Shown here: positions 12,780 through 24,289 of the stretch, in pieces | Numbering within the stretch: the first letter of the stretch is position 1 | Layout of the letters: each line of letters opens with the position of its first letter | Source of the DNA: Bactrocera neohumeralis | Lineage: Eukaryota; Arthropoda; Insecta; Diptera; Tephritidae | DNA length: 64,000 bases | Assembly: GCF_024586455.1 (NCBI RefSeq) | Contig: NC_065919.1 | Coordinates: forward strand, 9,337,368-9,401,367 | Reading direction: 5' to 3' | The notes under the pieces: generated by a model | Database searches by the model: none | Seen by the model: only the letters and a program-made list of their open reading frames with translations | What the model was told of the DNA's origin: nothing | Position numbers and translations under genes: made by a program

Positions 12780-13690
12780 CAAATTTTGAATGCGGAATCA
12801 TTACGACTGCTGGAAAAGGCTTACGGTGATTCAGTTATATCAAAAACACAAGCTTACGAGTGAGACAAAGCCGTCAAAGACGGTCGAGTGCTCCTTGAAG
12901 ACATGCCCCGCTTTTAACGACCTTCGACCTCTTCAATTGATGAAAATATTAAAAAAGTTAAGAATATGGTGACTGAAAATCATCAGGCAAACGTTAGAGA
13001 AATGACAAAAAAGCTCGACAGCTCTCGGGAGTGCATATGTAAGATTTTGATGAATATTTTTGTATGAAACGCGTTTTTACTCGAATCGTTCCGATAAAGC
13101 TGAATTTTTTTCAAAAAGAGTGCCGTAATAAGGTTTTTTGAACATGCTTAAGCGTGCGATTTCCGACCTCACATTCTCAGAGAGCATTTCAACTGCCGAC
13201 GAGACATGAGTTTATGAGTTTGACATGTAAACAAGTCAACACTCATGGAAATAGAGGGAAAAACGCAAGGCTTAACCAAAAAAACCAAAGCCGTTCAAAA
13301 ATTCAGGTGATGCTCATTGTTCTTTTCTATATTCGTTGTTTGGTGCATTATGAATTTGTTTCAGAGGGACAGACGTTCAATATGATTATTATGTTGAGGA
13401 GTTTGCGTGACAAAATCTATGGAAAATGGCCGAAATTGTGAAAGAACAATTCATGGATACCATCGAGCAACCGCTGTATTCACCAGACTTGGCTTCATGT
13501 GATATTTTCTTATTACTCAAACTGAAATTACCGCTCCTTGGAACCCGCTTTCAGTCGATCGTACAGATAAAACAAAAATCGCTGAAGGAGCGTTTTTGGA
13601 AAGTATTTCAAGGAATTTTTTGACAGAAGTGTATTGCATCTAGTGATGACTACTTTGAGCGCGACAAAATAAATATTGATGAACACATTG
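12780..13690 (+). mobile_element. mariner transposase pseudogene lacking second catalytic block
   Basis: Across three frames the translation follows a mariner (DD34D) transposase. The order seen is an N-terminal HTH-like part, a 'NHQANVREM' linker, TADET-VYEFDM around the first aspartate, SRSKIQVMLIV, VHYEFVSEGQTFN, then YSPDLASCDIFLL, KLKLPLLGTRFQS and a C-terminal SSDDYFERDKINIDEH. Between the WPKL-KNNSW motif and YSPDLA the usual HHDNAPAH block with the second catalytic aspartate is missing, so part of the catalytic core has been deleted. Many stops and frameshifts confirm it is inactive. Confidence 0.85.
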
Positions 13691-13959
13691 TCACAGTATA
13701 TTTATGTACATATACTTTATTGTTTGTACATTTACACTTAAAGAGCCTTTACTGTGTCGAACTGTCTATAAATAACCTTTCATTGATTTGAGGTTAGGTT
13801 GGCAACATATTGTGGCTAGTTCAATGAAGCTTCAAAATATGTATGAGCGAAAATGAGGAGTGAATTTGTAAAATTGTATATCAAAACCAGCAAAGATTTG
13901 CCTATATCCCTATAAAAAATATGTAAACGAGGAATGCAGAAGATTTTATTTCGAGATTC

Positions 13960-14620
13960 GAGAACAGAAACGAATTTTAGTCATCGTATCGCTTTAATAT
14001 TTTTCAGAATATTCTCCATTAAGTTGTATGCACTTTTATATTCGTTTGAACAAATTGTCGAAGCACTTTTGTCACTCTGATTGAGATATCTCCAAAGAAT
14101 GCATTCTGAACGTATCGAACGACGCTTCAAGTGTCGAGAAACGCTGACTTCTAATTCATTTTTTAAGAACGGGTATAAAAAGAAGTCGTTTGGTGCAAGT
14201 CAGGACTATATGATGTATGATTCAGCAATTCAAAGTGTTGCTCAAAAATGCAGTTATTTCAGTCGATGTGAGTGATCCGTTTTTGGCGGTTGGTTTTTTA
14301 GATTTCTTGCAAGAAAAACAGGCGACCATTTTTTGGGAGTGCTACGTGCGTGAACAACTTTTCTTATATTCGGCTCATATGACAACACTTATACGTAAGT
14401 CCACGATTCATCACCTGTTAACATTTTATTGACATTTATCTCGATCAATCGACACGAGCCTTTTTTTTAGCGATTGACAAATTGTGTGCGATCCAACTTG
14501 AACAAATTTTTTTTTTAGTCAAATGTTCATGCAGTTTTTCATGTATGCTTGACCCGCTAATCCTATAGTTGCCTTAATCTCCCGGCAGGTCACATGACGA
14601 TTTGGTACTCGCAGCATGCG
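13960..14620 (-). mobile_element. Second mariner-type transposase remnant
   Basis: Read on the minus strand, LTGDESWTYV is followed by a SYEPNIRKVVHARSTPKKW-like block, then SYSPDL/APNDFF-like pieces in shifted frames and a tail resembling the mariner C-terminus. Its motifs differ from the adjacent copy at 12780-13690, so it represents another mariner lineage and lies in the opposite orientation. Stops and frameshifts throughout. Confidence 0.7.
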
Positions 14621-14689
14621 CACAGCATCACTCCCGAATAACAAATGCTTTTGAACGACCTATAAATTTCTCTACTACTAAACAGCTGG

Positions 14690-15124
14690 GCTTCCGGAAG
14701 CTTGGTCAGCGCTGGGCCATCTTCGATACATACGCTGTTGCAAAAGCCTTTTGACAGAAAATCGATTCCAAGAGATATAGTGATCTCTTTGCACTCAGTA
14801 AAACTAGCGTCTCCCTAGGTTTTGGGCTTTCAACAGGCCATTGCCATATTTGCGCCCATGCAGTAACGCTGGGAATCACATCAGACGCCATCTGCGGAAG
14901 CTTTATGAAACAAGATAAGGTGGAAACAACTCAACACTTCCTTCTTGACTGTTCCGCGTTTGGGAGGTGAAGACTTAAGAGCTGGCGGGAATAGAAATTA
15001 AACGCCTGTGCAAATTTGTATTGGCTAAAAAGCGTTTTGCTAATTTATAGTTCTAATAGAATATACATAGTAGTCCGCGTGCGATCTTTGATCAGTCATC
15101 TAACCTAACCTAATCCTAACCTAT
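14690..15124 (+). mobile_element. LINE 3' end with CCTAA-like tail
   Basis: The plus strand encodes, with frameshifts, LSTGHCHICAHAVTLGI, then ETTQHFLLDCSAFGR, matching the region after the RNase H domain of R1/LOA-like non-LTR retrotransposons (a Cys/His knuckle and the 'HFLLDCPAF.R.R' signature). It ends in a tract of taaccta-type repeats at 15100-15124, the probable 3' tail. 5' truncation is typical of LINE insertions. Confidence 0.75.
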
Positions 15125-15416
15125 ACGAAAATGGCATTGAAGTGATCTACAACCTCAATTGAATCCACTCTGCAATCGATAAACACTGGTACTTGATTGA
15201 GCTTAATCGCCCAAAACTTAACTGAGTTCAGCTTTGCGCAGTTGCTGTTATAAAAAACAATCGCGCGAAAATGTTTGTGATTTAATTTAAATTTTTGGCA
15301 GAGATGAATATTTTAAGTTACTGCAAACAACTCAAACAACGAGCGCTGTTCTGTGGATGTATAACAACAAAAAAGCCAAAATTTATGATACAGTTGTAAG
15401 TTGCCAGATTGCAACA

Positions 15417-15905
15417 CTAGGGTTGCCAAATCCAAAATATAAAAGGCAATATACGAAATGTATATACGCGAACTAGTCTCTCAAATTTTGAAATGTAGGT
15501 TTGAAATTTTGCACACGTTTGTTTCTCAACAAGAAGCTGCTCGCTTGTCGGAGGCGCCGTTATCGAAACACTATAGACTATATTTGCCATAGAAACTGAA
15601 CAATCAAAACCAAGTTCTGTGAAGTGTGCAACAATTTTTGTTTGAGGAGTTATCTTCAAGAAATTTGGCATAGATTATTTGCCAAGGCAGCACTACAACC
15701 TCCGAACTTATTTTTCAGATGGGACACTTATTACATTTACTTGCCAAAAAAACTGAACAATCAAAAACATATCCTTATGTGGACAACTTTCTTATTTGAT
15801 GACGTATCTTCACGAAATATTGCACAAATTATCGCCTAAGCAACAGAACAATCCCCGTAAAAATTGGTGAAATAGTGAGCCCATCTACATATAGCATACA
15901 GCTGT
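15417..15905 (-). repeat. Dispersed repeat family B, minus orientation
   Basis: The reverse complement contains the family modules in order: an 'agctgtatgctatatg' core, 'tgccaaatttc' with a following 'gaagata', a further core, then 'acgtgtgcaaaatttc' and 'gactagttcgcg'. Degenerate and non-coding. Confidence 0.65.
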
Positions 15906-17929
15906 CAGACTAACCGAACTTACAAAACCTACTTCTTCTATGGAATCTTATGTATTTATTTATGAAGAGCATTTTAGCTTCGGTGCAACCAGAATTAACT
16001 TGTTGTTGGTTGAATAGGAGGCATTCTTCGAGGCTTGACCTCAATAAAAAATGTATTGCACCTCTGTATATGAGCAGCGAATTTCTTCCAGTTTTCAAGC
16101 ATGCCTTCAAAGAACTTACCTTTTCATTAATACAAGTATTCAAAAGAGAAAAATAATAATAAAAATAAAATTTATTGCTTGCCTACGGTTTAAACCAATA
16201 TTTGTCTCTGCTTTATGACATGAAATGATGAAGGTATCCGTTATTTGCTTACATTGTTGATTTAATAGCTGAAATATTTGTTCTGCACCTAATTATCGAT
16301 TGACACCAAATCGCTTGCAGTGGCTTGTGGCTTCCTAGTACACCTGCTTGTTGGTTTTGTATTCCAAGTATTTGCACACACCTTAAATACGTCAGTCGAA
16401 CTAAAGTAAAACGTATCACTTTCCGAACATGCAATTTTGGATCTCACCACTTTATTCAAACTGATTACTTGTTAAGTAATTTTCCAAATCGAATTCTCAT
16501 TTTCTGTGAATCACTCTTGTTTTCGTAATTCATCTGCCACATTATAGGCTGCACAACCACACTGTTAGCACCATATACATTTGCACTTATGTATATAAGT
16601 AAATATTTTGAATCACTTCACAGCATATGTACGAATAACTTGAGATGCAACTTATTTCGCAACTACCGTTATATAGACATGCATTAATATATACATACAA
16701 ACATATATGTGGTATAATCCAGCGGCTCGTCAAGAGTTGAGTACACCAAACGGCTGTTGCCAGAATGGACACGTGCTAGATAGCCGCCACTTTCATCGAT
16801 TGCTCGATTTAACTTAGCTTTACCTAAAACGATTTTTGTGATTTTATTTTCTTTCGCTTTTCACTAGTTTTACTTTTCAAAAGCAATATTTTTTATTATT
16901 CGGCAAAGGTGAGCACATATTAAATAATTTAATTAAACATTTAGAAACATTAAAGGTACATATTTTCGCTTGCAAATAGTTGCAACATCACTAATACACA
17001 TACATTTCCTTCAAACCTTAATATCTGTAGTTTTGTTTTTTTCTGTTTTTTTTTTTTTTATTATAACGAATATTTGTTTATATATATTATAACTGAAGCG
17101 TTTCATGCACACACTTTTGCATATGCTGCTTATTTGTTTTCACAATGCATTATTAACACAATATTTGTTGTATATACCGTTAGCTGTAACGAACGCGCCT
17201 TTAATATTTTAACATCCTCTCGGAAGGATTTTCGTGCTGAAACTGTTTCAAGAAATGTCGCATGCCAGGCTGTTTGCATACCCTCGTCACAGCGTGACCG
17301 AAAAGCGCGGCATACTTTTCATCTATTCGCCGTCATTAAGTTCGTGCATACGAGCGCAAACGAAGAGCGGTGAGAGTGTCTAGTGGCGAACAGCACAATA
17401 GCTATATCAACATACCAAAATATAGCCACATGTCTTGGTAGTGTCAAGTATGCTGGAGTGAATGGCAAAGCTTTCAGAGAGGAGCTAGCGCGAGCACGAA
17501 ATGACCTGTAGCCAATTCGTTAGAGCGCGTGTGGCTCTCAAAGGTACTCAGTGCAAATTTGGTATATCCATAAAACACTTTAATTATGCAATTGTATTTA
17601 ATTTACTTAACTATTACGTACATTAAGGCACTCTTCTTATCTGCTCTTTAGTACTCTTTTGGTAGCAGCATACACTCTTTGGTTGATTATTGTTTCTCTT
17701 TATACTTTGGCGCTATGCAAGGCATAATTTTTGGCGCTTAACAACGAATATGAGTAAGCCTTGAACTAATATTAGTTAATAATTTCATTTTGAGCCATTT
17801 TCAGTTTTGTCGCAACACTGTTTTTGTTCAATTAAAGTTTATCTCGCCATTTTTTGGACGCAATCGTTAAAAAATTCACTGAACTAAATTTTTTTTGTTT
17901 TAAACACATGTTAATGCCCTGTGTCTCCT
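15906..17929. other. No gene recognised
   Basis: AT-rich sequence with poly-T tracts (17030-17060) and no supportable coding, RNA or transposon signal. Confidence 0.45.
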
Positions 17930-18790
17930 GCAGTATATCACTAATCTATCCACAGCCTCTGGGGGTGCTGTGAATTCCTACCCTGGAAAATATGCTGATG
18001 CCAGGACAAAGTCTGTACCTTCAAATTCCCTGGCTTGCACCGCCACCAGATCCTGCGTCAGGAACTCTGAAAAGCAGAAGAAGTCAATATTGTTCCTGAC
18101 TACTACACAAGTTCTAGGTCTCTCGCTAGAGAGATCTCAGACTACCTTGTTGGAATCTTTCCTTTGTAGACCCAAGGCTCTTGGATCAGCAGGAAGCTAG
18201 CCTTATAGTCGGGGTGACGCGGTTTGCGAGACGCGGTTTGCCACGCTCCTTTGCGGGGGATTCACCACTACCCCTGGCTCTGCTCCTGGCTAGAACCTCC
18301 GCCACCTCAGTAGTCTTCCCCTCACGGAGATGCCGCAGGCACCACTTCAGGCTGGCTCCGCTCATGCCCTTCCTGTGAGGGTCATCGTGCCCAGCCGCTG
18401 AAAGAGGGGGAAAGTGCTCGCAACTTCATCAGCGACCGCAGTCGATTTTGCCTGCAGAGCACCGCTGTATGAGGGCATGGCGTCGTCGTCCTCTCTAGCA
18501 TGCTTCTCAAACAGCGACCGCTCCTCTAAACTTCCGCTTAGCTCCTTGCCCTCCCTTACCTGCAGCTGCGCTGATTCTGTTGTCCTTCTCGTTGTCCATG
18601 GCCGTTGTCCTTGTTTGTTGCCTTGTTTGTTGCCTTTTTGTGTCTGTAGTTGGTTTTTGTTTTTGTTTAGCATTATCATACGTCAATTCCTTACGACCCT
18701 TGGCTCAACTCGGTAAGCTGTCGGGTCCACTTTTCTTAAGGGGAACTAAAGGTCCGCCATGCCAGAGCCCCTTGACGTGGTAAGGTCGCA
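17930..18790 (-). mobile_element. LINE 5' part: ORF1 end and endonuclease
   Basis: The minus strand, read with frameshifts, contains a polar ORF1-like stretch at about 18362-18679. This is followed by LLIQEPWVYKGKIPT and RTCVVVRNNIDFFCFSEF, then QDLVAVQAREFEGTDFVLAS. These are the signature motifs of the apurinic-type endonuclease domain of R1/Jockey/LOA-type non-LTR retrotransposons. The segment is much more GC-rich than its surroundings. The reverse transcriptase portion is absent, so only the 5' part remains. The high-coordinate edge ('cgaccttaccacgtcaagg' on the minus strand) may be near the element's 5' end. Confidence 0.7.
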
Positions 18791-19780
18791 GTTACTTCCC
18801 AATATTTTATATATTATTTTTGTTTTTTTTGGACTTGAGACAGTTTTAAGCAAAAAAAAAATTCTTAATGCCAGATACCGTTTCAAGAAGCCATTCTGTA
18901 GAACATCTACGAGATGAAGCGAATCTAAAATTTTGCAAAACGAATCACATTTTTTTATCTGCTATCGAAAATTTGTTAGAGTGCTTATAAATACATATAT
19001 AGTATGTGTCTATAGGCAAATAACGAGTTGAAATCACATTTTTATATCTTTTATAACGTTACATGCTTCTGCTCGCTATTGCACTTGATTTAATTCCACC
19101 TAATGGATCCGATTATTCTAAAATGCGTATAAATCTAAAGGTACAAAATTATCAAAGTACAAATGTCTTTGAATATTCATTATTAAATTCCTTTTACATT
19201 TTGCATATTTTTGCACGAAAAACTTTAGTATGCTGCAGCCCGACTTTCATCTCAACTTATTCGAAGGATTTAAGCAGCGACACGCAATAAAACGAAGAGT
19301 AAAGCAAACATCAATAAATACCATCAAAATAAAATTGAGCGTGATTTTGCTATAACTTCGATTGCCTGGGATAGTTGCTCCTGTTGTATGGCTCACTATT
19401 GCCGCACGTGTGCCGAAAAGGCTTCAAGTTTAGATGTGTTTGTTTTTGTTTGTGCAAGGCACATATTGTTCTATATTATACTAGTTGATTTTCCCTTTGT
19501 GATAACAATATTTATGGCAAAGAGATCAGCTTTTGTGTTAAATATATATGCATACGTGTAGTATAGGTGTAAGCCATTGTTTATTTTCCACATTATAAGC
19601 CTAAAATGATATAAGATCAGATGGTCTTCAGTCATACTGCACAGGATTGTAGAATCAATACTCATCTCTGTGAACTTACGAATACACTGCGATGCTAAAT
19701 ATAAGATTCATCAAAGCTTAAAATTGTTCTCTGAATAGATTTTTGGTGGTTTGTTTGTTGTTGGTTCTTTATTTTTATAT
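18791..19780. other. No gene recognised
   Basis: AT-rich sequence between a LINE fragment and repeat family C. Only short chance frames. Confidence 0.45.
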
Positions 19781-20860
19781 GTACACTCGCAACAAAGTTG
19801 CTAAGGAGAGTATTATAGTTTTGTTCACATAACGGTTGTTTGTAAGTCCTAAAACTAAAAGAGTCAGATATAGGGTTATATATACCAAAGTGATCAGGGT
19901 GACAAGTAGAGTTGAAATCCGGATGTCTGTCTGTCCGTCCGTCCGTCTGTCCGTCCGTCCGTGCAAGCTGTAACTTGAGTAAAAATTGAGATATCATGAT
20001 GAAACTTGGTACACGTATTTCTAGGGTCCATAAGAAGGTTAAGTTCGAAGATGGGCAAAATCGGCCTACTGCCACGCCCACAAAATGGTGGAAACCGAAA
20101 ACCTATAAAGTGTCATAACTAAGCCATAAATAAAAATATTAAAGTGAAATTTGGCACAAAAGATCGCATTAGGGAGGGGCATATTTTGACGTAATTTTTT
20201 TTGGAAAAGTGGGCGTGGCCCCGCCCCCTACTATGTTTTTTGTACATATCTCGGAAACTACTATAGCTGTGTCAACCAAACTCTATAGAGTCGTTTCTTT
20301 CAGGCATTTCCATATACAGTTCAAAAATGGAAGAGATCGGATAATAACCACGCCCACTTCCCATACAAAGGTTACGTTGAAAATCACTAAAAGTGCGTTA
20401 ACCGACTAACAAAAAACGTCAGAAACCCTAGATTTTACGGAACGAACTGCAGAAAGAAGCTGCACCCAGACTTGTTTTAAAAATCGGAAATGGGCGTGGC
20501 GTCGCCCACTTATGGACCAAAAACCATATCTCAGGAACTACTAGACCGATTTCAATGAAATTCGGTATATAACACTCTGATCACATGTACGAAATATGGG
20601 TGAAATCGGTTCAGAACCACTCCTTCTCCCAATATAACGCTATTTTGAATTCCATCTGATGCCTTCTCTGTATAATATATACATTAGGAAATGAAAATAC
20701 AATTCAATACTCAAAGTACACAAATTGATCTAATCTAATTAATTTTACAGCAAAATAAAAAAATATGTAAATGTCGAATAATGAAATCTCGATTATCACT
20801 TTATCATGCGAGAGTATAAAATGTTCGGTGACACCCGAACTTAGCCCTTCCTTACTTGTT
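19781..20860 (+). repeat. Repeat family C, near full-length copy
   Basis: About 1.08 kb running from 'actcgcaacaaagttgct' to 'cttagcccttccttacttgtt'. It includes a 'gtccgtcc/gtctgtcc' microsatellite at 19925-19963, a 'gaaacttggtacacg' block, and several 'gggcgtgg'/'cacgccca' motifs spaced through it. Both ends carry variants of a 'gcgagagtata' / 'gagagtatta' motif. Partial copies occur at 40790-41078, 42955-44345 (interrupted by element D) and 58490-59690 (interrupted by a mariner). Non-coding. I believe this is a familiar fly repeat but do not assign a published name. Confidence 0.75.
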
Positions 20861-21564
20861 TTTTTTAAATTATGTTCGTAGAAAATAGCGTCTCCTTTTC
20901 GTTCAACATGTGCTTTTGTTTCAAAAGCAATTCGTAGGTCGCTTGACATATGAATTGCAACATAGCTTTTATTATTTATCATTTCGATGCTGTCCGTTTT
21001 TACAGTTTCTCCTTGTCGATCCAAAAATTCAAATTAATCCAACATTTCAAGATTTTCAGGTTACATCATAAGAACACCAATCCAAGTTAGAGTCCTCGTA
21101 TAACTGCTCAAAAGTTCTTAGTTTTCCTGTCCAAAGTTCAGATATCACCGAACTGAAAACGAATGCGCATGACGAATATTTTCACATTACTAGAGCATGA
21201 GCATTCTCTAATATTATGAGATAAACTGTAGGATTTTCAAGGCCCTTGTACATCGTTCTTATGAAACATTCTACCTTTTTGTCTAAGGTTGAGGTCGCAG
21301 CGGAAGCGGGAAGCGATACAAAGACTGGAGCGATAATAGTTCAAGCGTAGATCGATGCTCTAAAATGGTAGAGTGAAAGTGGCAATTGTACATGGCTTTT
21401 TGAGATGAAGAGATTTATATTCTTAAAGTTATGGTTAACATGACCTGGAATACATTCAACTAATGAACGAAGGAATGTAAACCGTGAATATAACATGTTA
21501 TCGTTAAAACTGCACCAATATTCAGCAAAATTTTATAACTACGCAAAAATAGACATTCCACCAG
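20861..21564. other. No gene recognised
   Basis: A 106-codon minus-strand frame at 20704-21024 runs partly through the end of repeat family C and has no recognisable relatives, so I do not call it a gene. Confidence 0.45.
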
Positions 21565-21860
21565 GTAGGTTAGGTTAAGTTAAAATGACTATCCAAGAAA
21601 GTTCTCATCTGGACAGCTAACTCCAGTCCGCTGTGGTACCTATTGACTCCAAAGAGCTGGATCATAAAATTCTTACAGATCAACAAAGCGCTTTGAACCT
21701 ATCACAAATTTGTTTGGCCTACTAATACAGTTTCTATGCTATGTCTAAGATTACCGACATGTTTCAGCCTCAGTCTTGCAAAGGCTAGACTACGGACCAG
21801 AAAGTCTTGTATTTAGCTACATCCTCAATAAAATTGCACCCCATTCCCCTCAAACTAATT
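21565..21860 (-). mobile_element. Probable LINE 3' tail fragment
   Basis: On the minus strand the sequence ends in 'aacttaacctaacctacc', preceded by a 'gtccagatgagaactttc' segment, the same arrangement of a 3' region plus taacc tail seen in other LINE fragments of the window. No protein motif is preserved, so the call rests mainly on the tail. Confidence 0.35.
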
Positions 21861-24105
21861 GGACAATTTTAATTAAGTACGCTATTTCACCGTATGATAA
21901 ATTAATAATAACAAAGAAAATTGCAAAACGTTAAAGAATAAAGCAACAAAGACTAAAAATAGCAAGAAGAGTTCAAACGAGAAATCAATGCATAACCTGC
22001 TTTGTGGCTTTGACCTGAAATTCGCTTTGGTGTTCGCTCTCACTCTGACAACTTTGAGCGATTCATCGCTTTTCACTTCCACTCTGACATCAGCATAAAG
22101 CCATGAGTAGTAAACAACAACATTGCATAAATTTTTTAAAATTTCGCCAAAAGTGATCTCAAGAAAGCTATGTGACCATGAAGGAATACGGCTGCTTTCG
22201 CTGCAACCTTATACTCTTATTGTTGAAAAAAGCATTTCATCGGCTCGCTTTGGTAAGTATGTATGGGTGTGAGCACTTATGCTTCATTGCTCAGCAAAAT
22301 CAATAAACGTACATACATATAGTATATGCTTATGTTGTATATATGAATATGTATATGTATATATGTTGTAGCAAAAACGCCATTCTATATGAAGCAAATC
22401 TGTTCAAGCACATATACGGTTGCATTGGATCAAATAAGTTTCGAGGCTTCGATACTATTCACTATTGATTTTCTGCGCCAGCAGAAGGCGAACTGCGAAC
22501 CCACGTCTACAGGATGTATGTACATATGTATGTAGTACTCTCGTTTTTTACTTCTCGGTTATAAAATTTCCAGGTGTCGCATGGGTAATTTCTAGCATAA
22601 GCATATTGCTTAGATGTAGTTTTGAAATTTTAGGTATTTACTATCAGAATACAGTATATAGTATAAGCTTCACTCGTCTTACTCAAAATAAGCGTATATA
22701 TGTGATGAAAAATTGGAAATCGAGTGTAATAAAATTGCTTTAAAGCTTTGTCTTCGGTCAGACTAATAATATCTGAATAATAATCTGAAATGGCATAAAG
22801 TCTAGATAGCAAAAAGTTTCGAACTCCAAACTTCTTCAATAATATGAAAAAATCAAGTCTAAAAATGGGAACTAATATTGACGAGAAGTGCGTGAAAACC
22901 TTAAATGACAAATGTTCTGCTCCGTTTTGGTTTTTGATAAAAATAAAAAATTTTTAAAACTGTTGCGCGCTCAAATTGCGTGTAGCTCATTCAAATAAAC
23001 TTGATTTTATTAGCAATTTGTACCGGATGCGATTTCTACTTTGGCTAGCTGTTGGTACAGTTGTTGCGTATCTTCATTGAAATTTTCCCTTCTGTCTGTT
23101 TTGAATTATTCTTACACACCGACGCATGTTCTTAGTTACATGGTTGTTTTTGTAAATATTTGCGGTGTCAATAGCTATTGTGGTGTTGCCTTTGTCATTG
23201 GCAATTTCACACATGTTGCTCATTGCACGTTGTGACGCGCAAACAGTCTGTCGTGAATCCGAATGTGTTTGGCTGTTTTTGAATTACATTCCAAGTCACT
23301 CACAGTTCTCGCTTAATAGCACTTGTTCTGGCTGTTTTCAAAGCTTTTCAACTTTCTTTTTGTTATAGTTGTCTCCCTGCTACTCTTATCGCAACTGAGT
23401 CAAATAATGTCAAACTTTTACTTTCGTTTCAACGCATAAGTCAAAGTTTTGTATTTAATTGAAATTTATAACATCAGTTTTGTTAGGGCATGCAAGAAAT
23501 ATACTCAAGTGAAGATGACTTCCGAGTTTTTGTCATTTTGAAATCCACTTAAAACCCCTAAAAGTTAACACCTGCGAAAGTTGTGCAGCCACGTAAGATG
23601 CACCCTCTGATCAATATTGACTCGGATTGACATTTATTCGTATATTTACATATTTTAATACAAATAATCACCATAGAAGGATGTGTCGTCGCATAAAAGA
23701 TATCATCTGTTCAAATTTCACGCGGACTTCCACCACAAAATACAAATGTATATCAAAATAGGCTTCTGAATCAGTATTTTACTTGTTATAAATCTCGATT
23801 ACGATGACTTCACTGCCTTCAGCAAATTTTGACTTTTTCGGTTTCATTTTTGGAACGCTATTTTCTGGATTGTTGAATTGTTTCGACGTCATAATCACAA
23901 ACGAAGCCTTGAATTTGGAACCTCTGCAATAGATTTTTTGGAGCAAGTTTAGCACTGACACACTTGATACCCAAAAAGTAACAAAAAAAATAACCAAAAG
24001 AATAATTAAAAACAAAAAATTAACCGAAAAAGCGACAAAGGAACTGAACGAAAGTTAAGTTTTCAGAAGCTGTATCGCAAAAGAAGCGTCCGTTGTTTGA
24101 AGAGC
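21861..24105. other. No gene recognised
   Basis: Mostly AT-rich. TA/GT microsatellite-like tract at 22310-22370. A minus-strand frame at 23779-24015 starts with a hydrophobic stretch but matches nothing I know. Confidence 0.4.
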
Positions 24106-24238
24106 ATGACAGTGGCAACAACGATGACATGCCACCATGCTGGATGTACCTACTGCGACCGGAAAAGACAGCGAAATTCGCACGGAAGCTCTCCACAGTT
24201 GGCTCAGCTGATCGACGCGAAGGAAGAAGACGAACCGG
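24106..24238 (+). CDS. Candidate 5' coding exon, unknown gene
   Basis: An ATG at 24106 opens MTVATTMTCHHAGCTYCDRK, continuing through QRNSHGSSPQLAQLIDAKEE to DEP, and reaches a good donor (CCGG|GTACGT) at 24238 in phase 1. The segment is more GC-rich and more protein-like than its surroundings, and a cysteine/histidine cluster is followed by an acidic stretch. The frame stays open past the donor to a stop at 24286-24288, so a short unspliced product is also possible. A second frame is open over the same bases, which weakens the call. I do not recognise the protein. The next exon was not found. Confidence 0.3.
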
Positions 24239-24289
24239 GTACGTGGATTGCCACCTGCGTTTTAAAGTCCAATCAAACTCCCAAGTGAC

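Noticed and set aside
19925..19963. gtcc/gtct repeat as an independent microsatellite or CRISPR-like array
   Set aside because: It is an internal part of repeat family C and has no spacer structure; CRISPR does not apply to this genome.
20704..21024. 106-codon minus-strand frame
   Set aside because: Its C-terminal part is translated from the end of repeat family C, so it is not a conserved gene.
22178..22252. ATG frame MKEYGCFRCNLILLLLKKAF running to a GTAAGTATG donor, plus strand
   Set aside because: Short, no partner exon, no recognisable protein, and such ATG-plus-donor runs arise by chance in AT-rich DNA.
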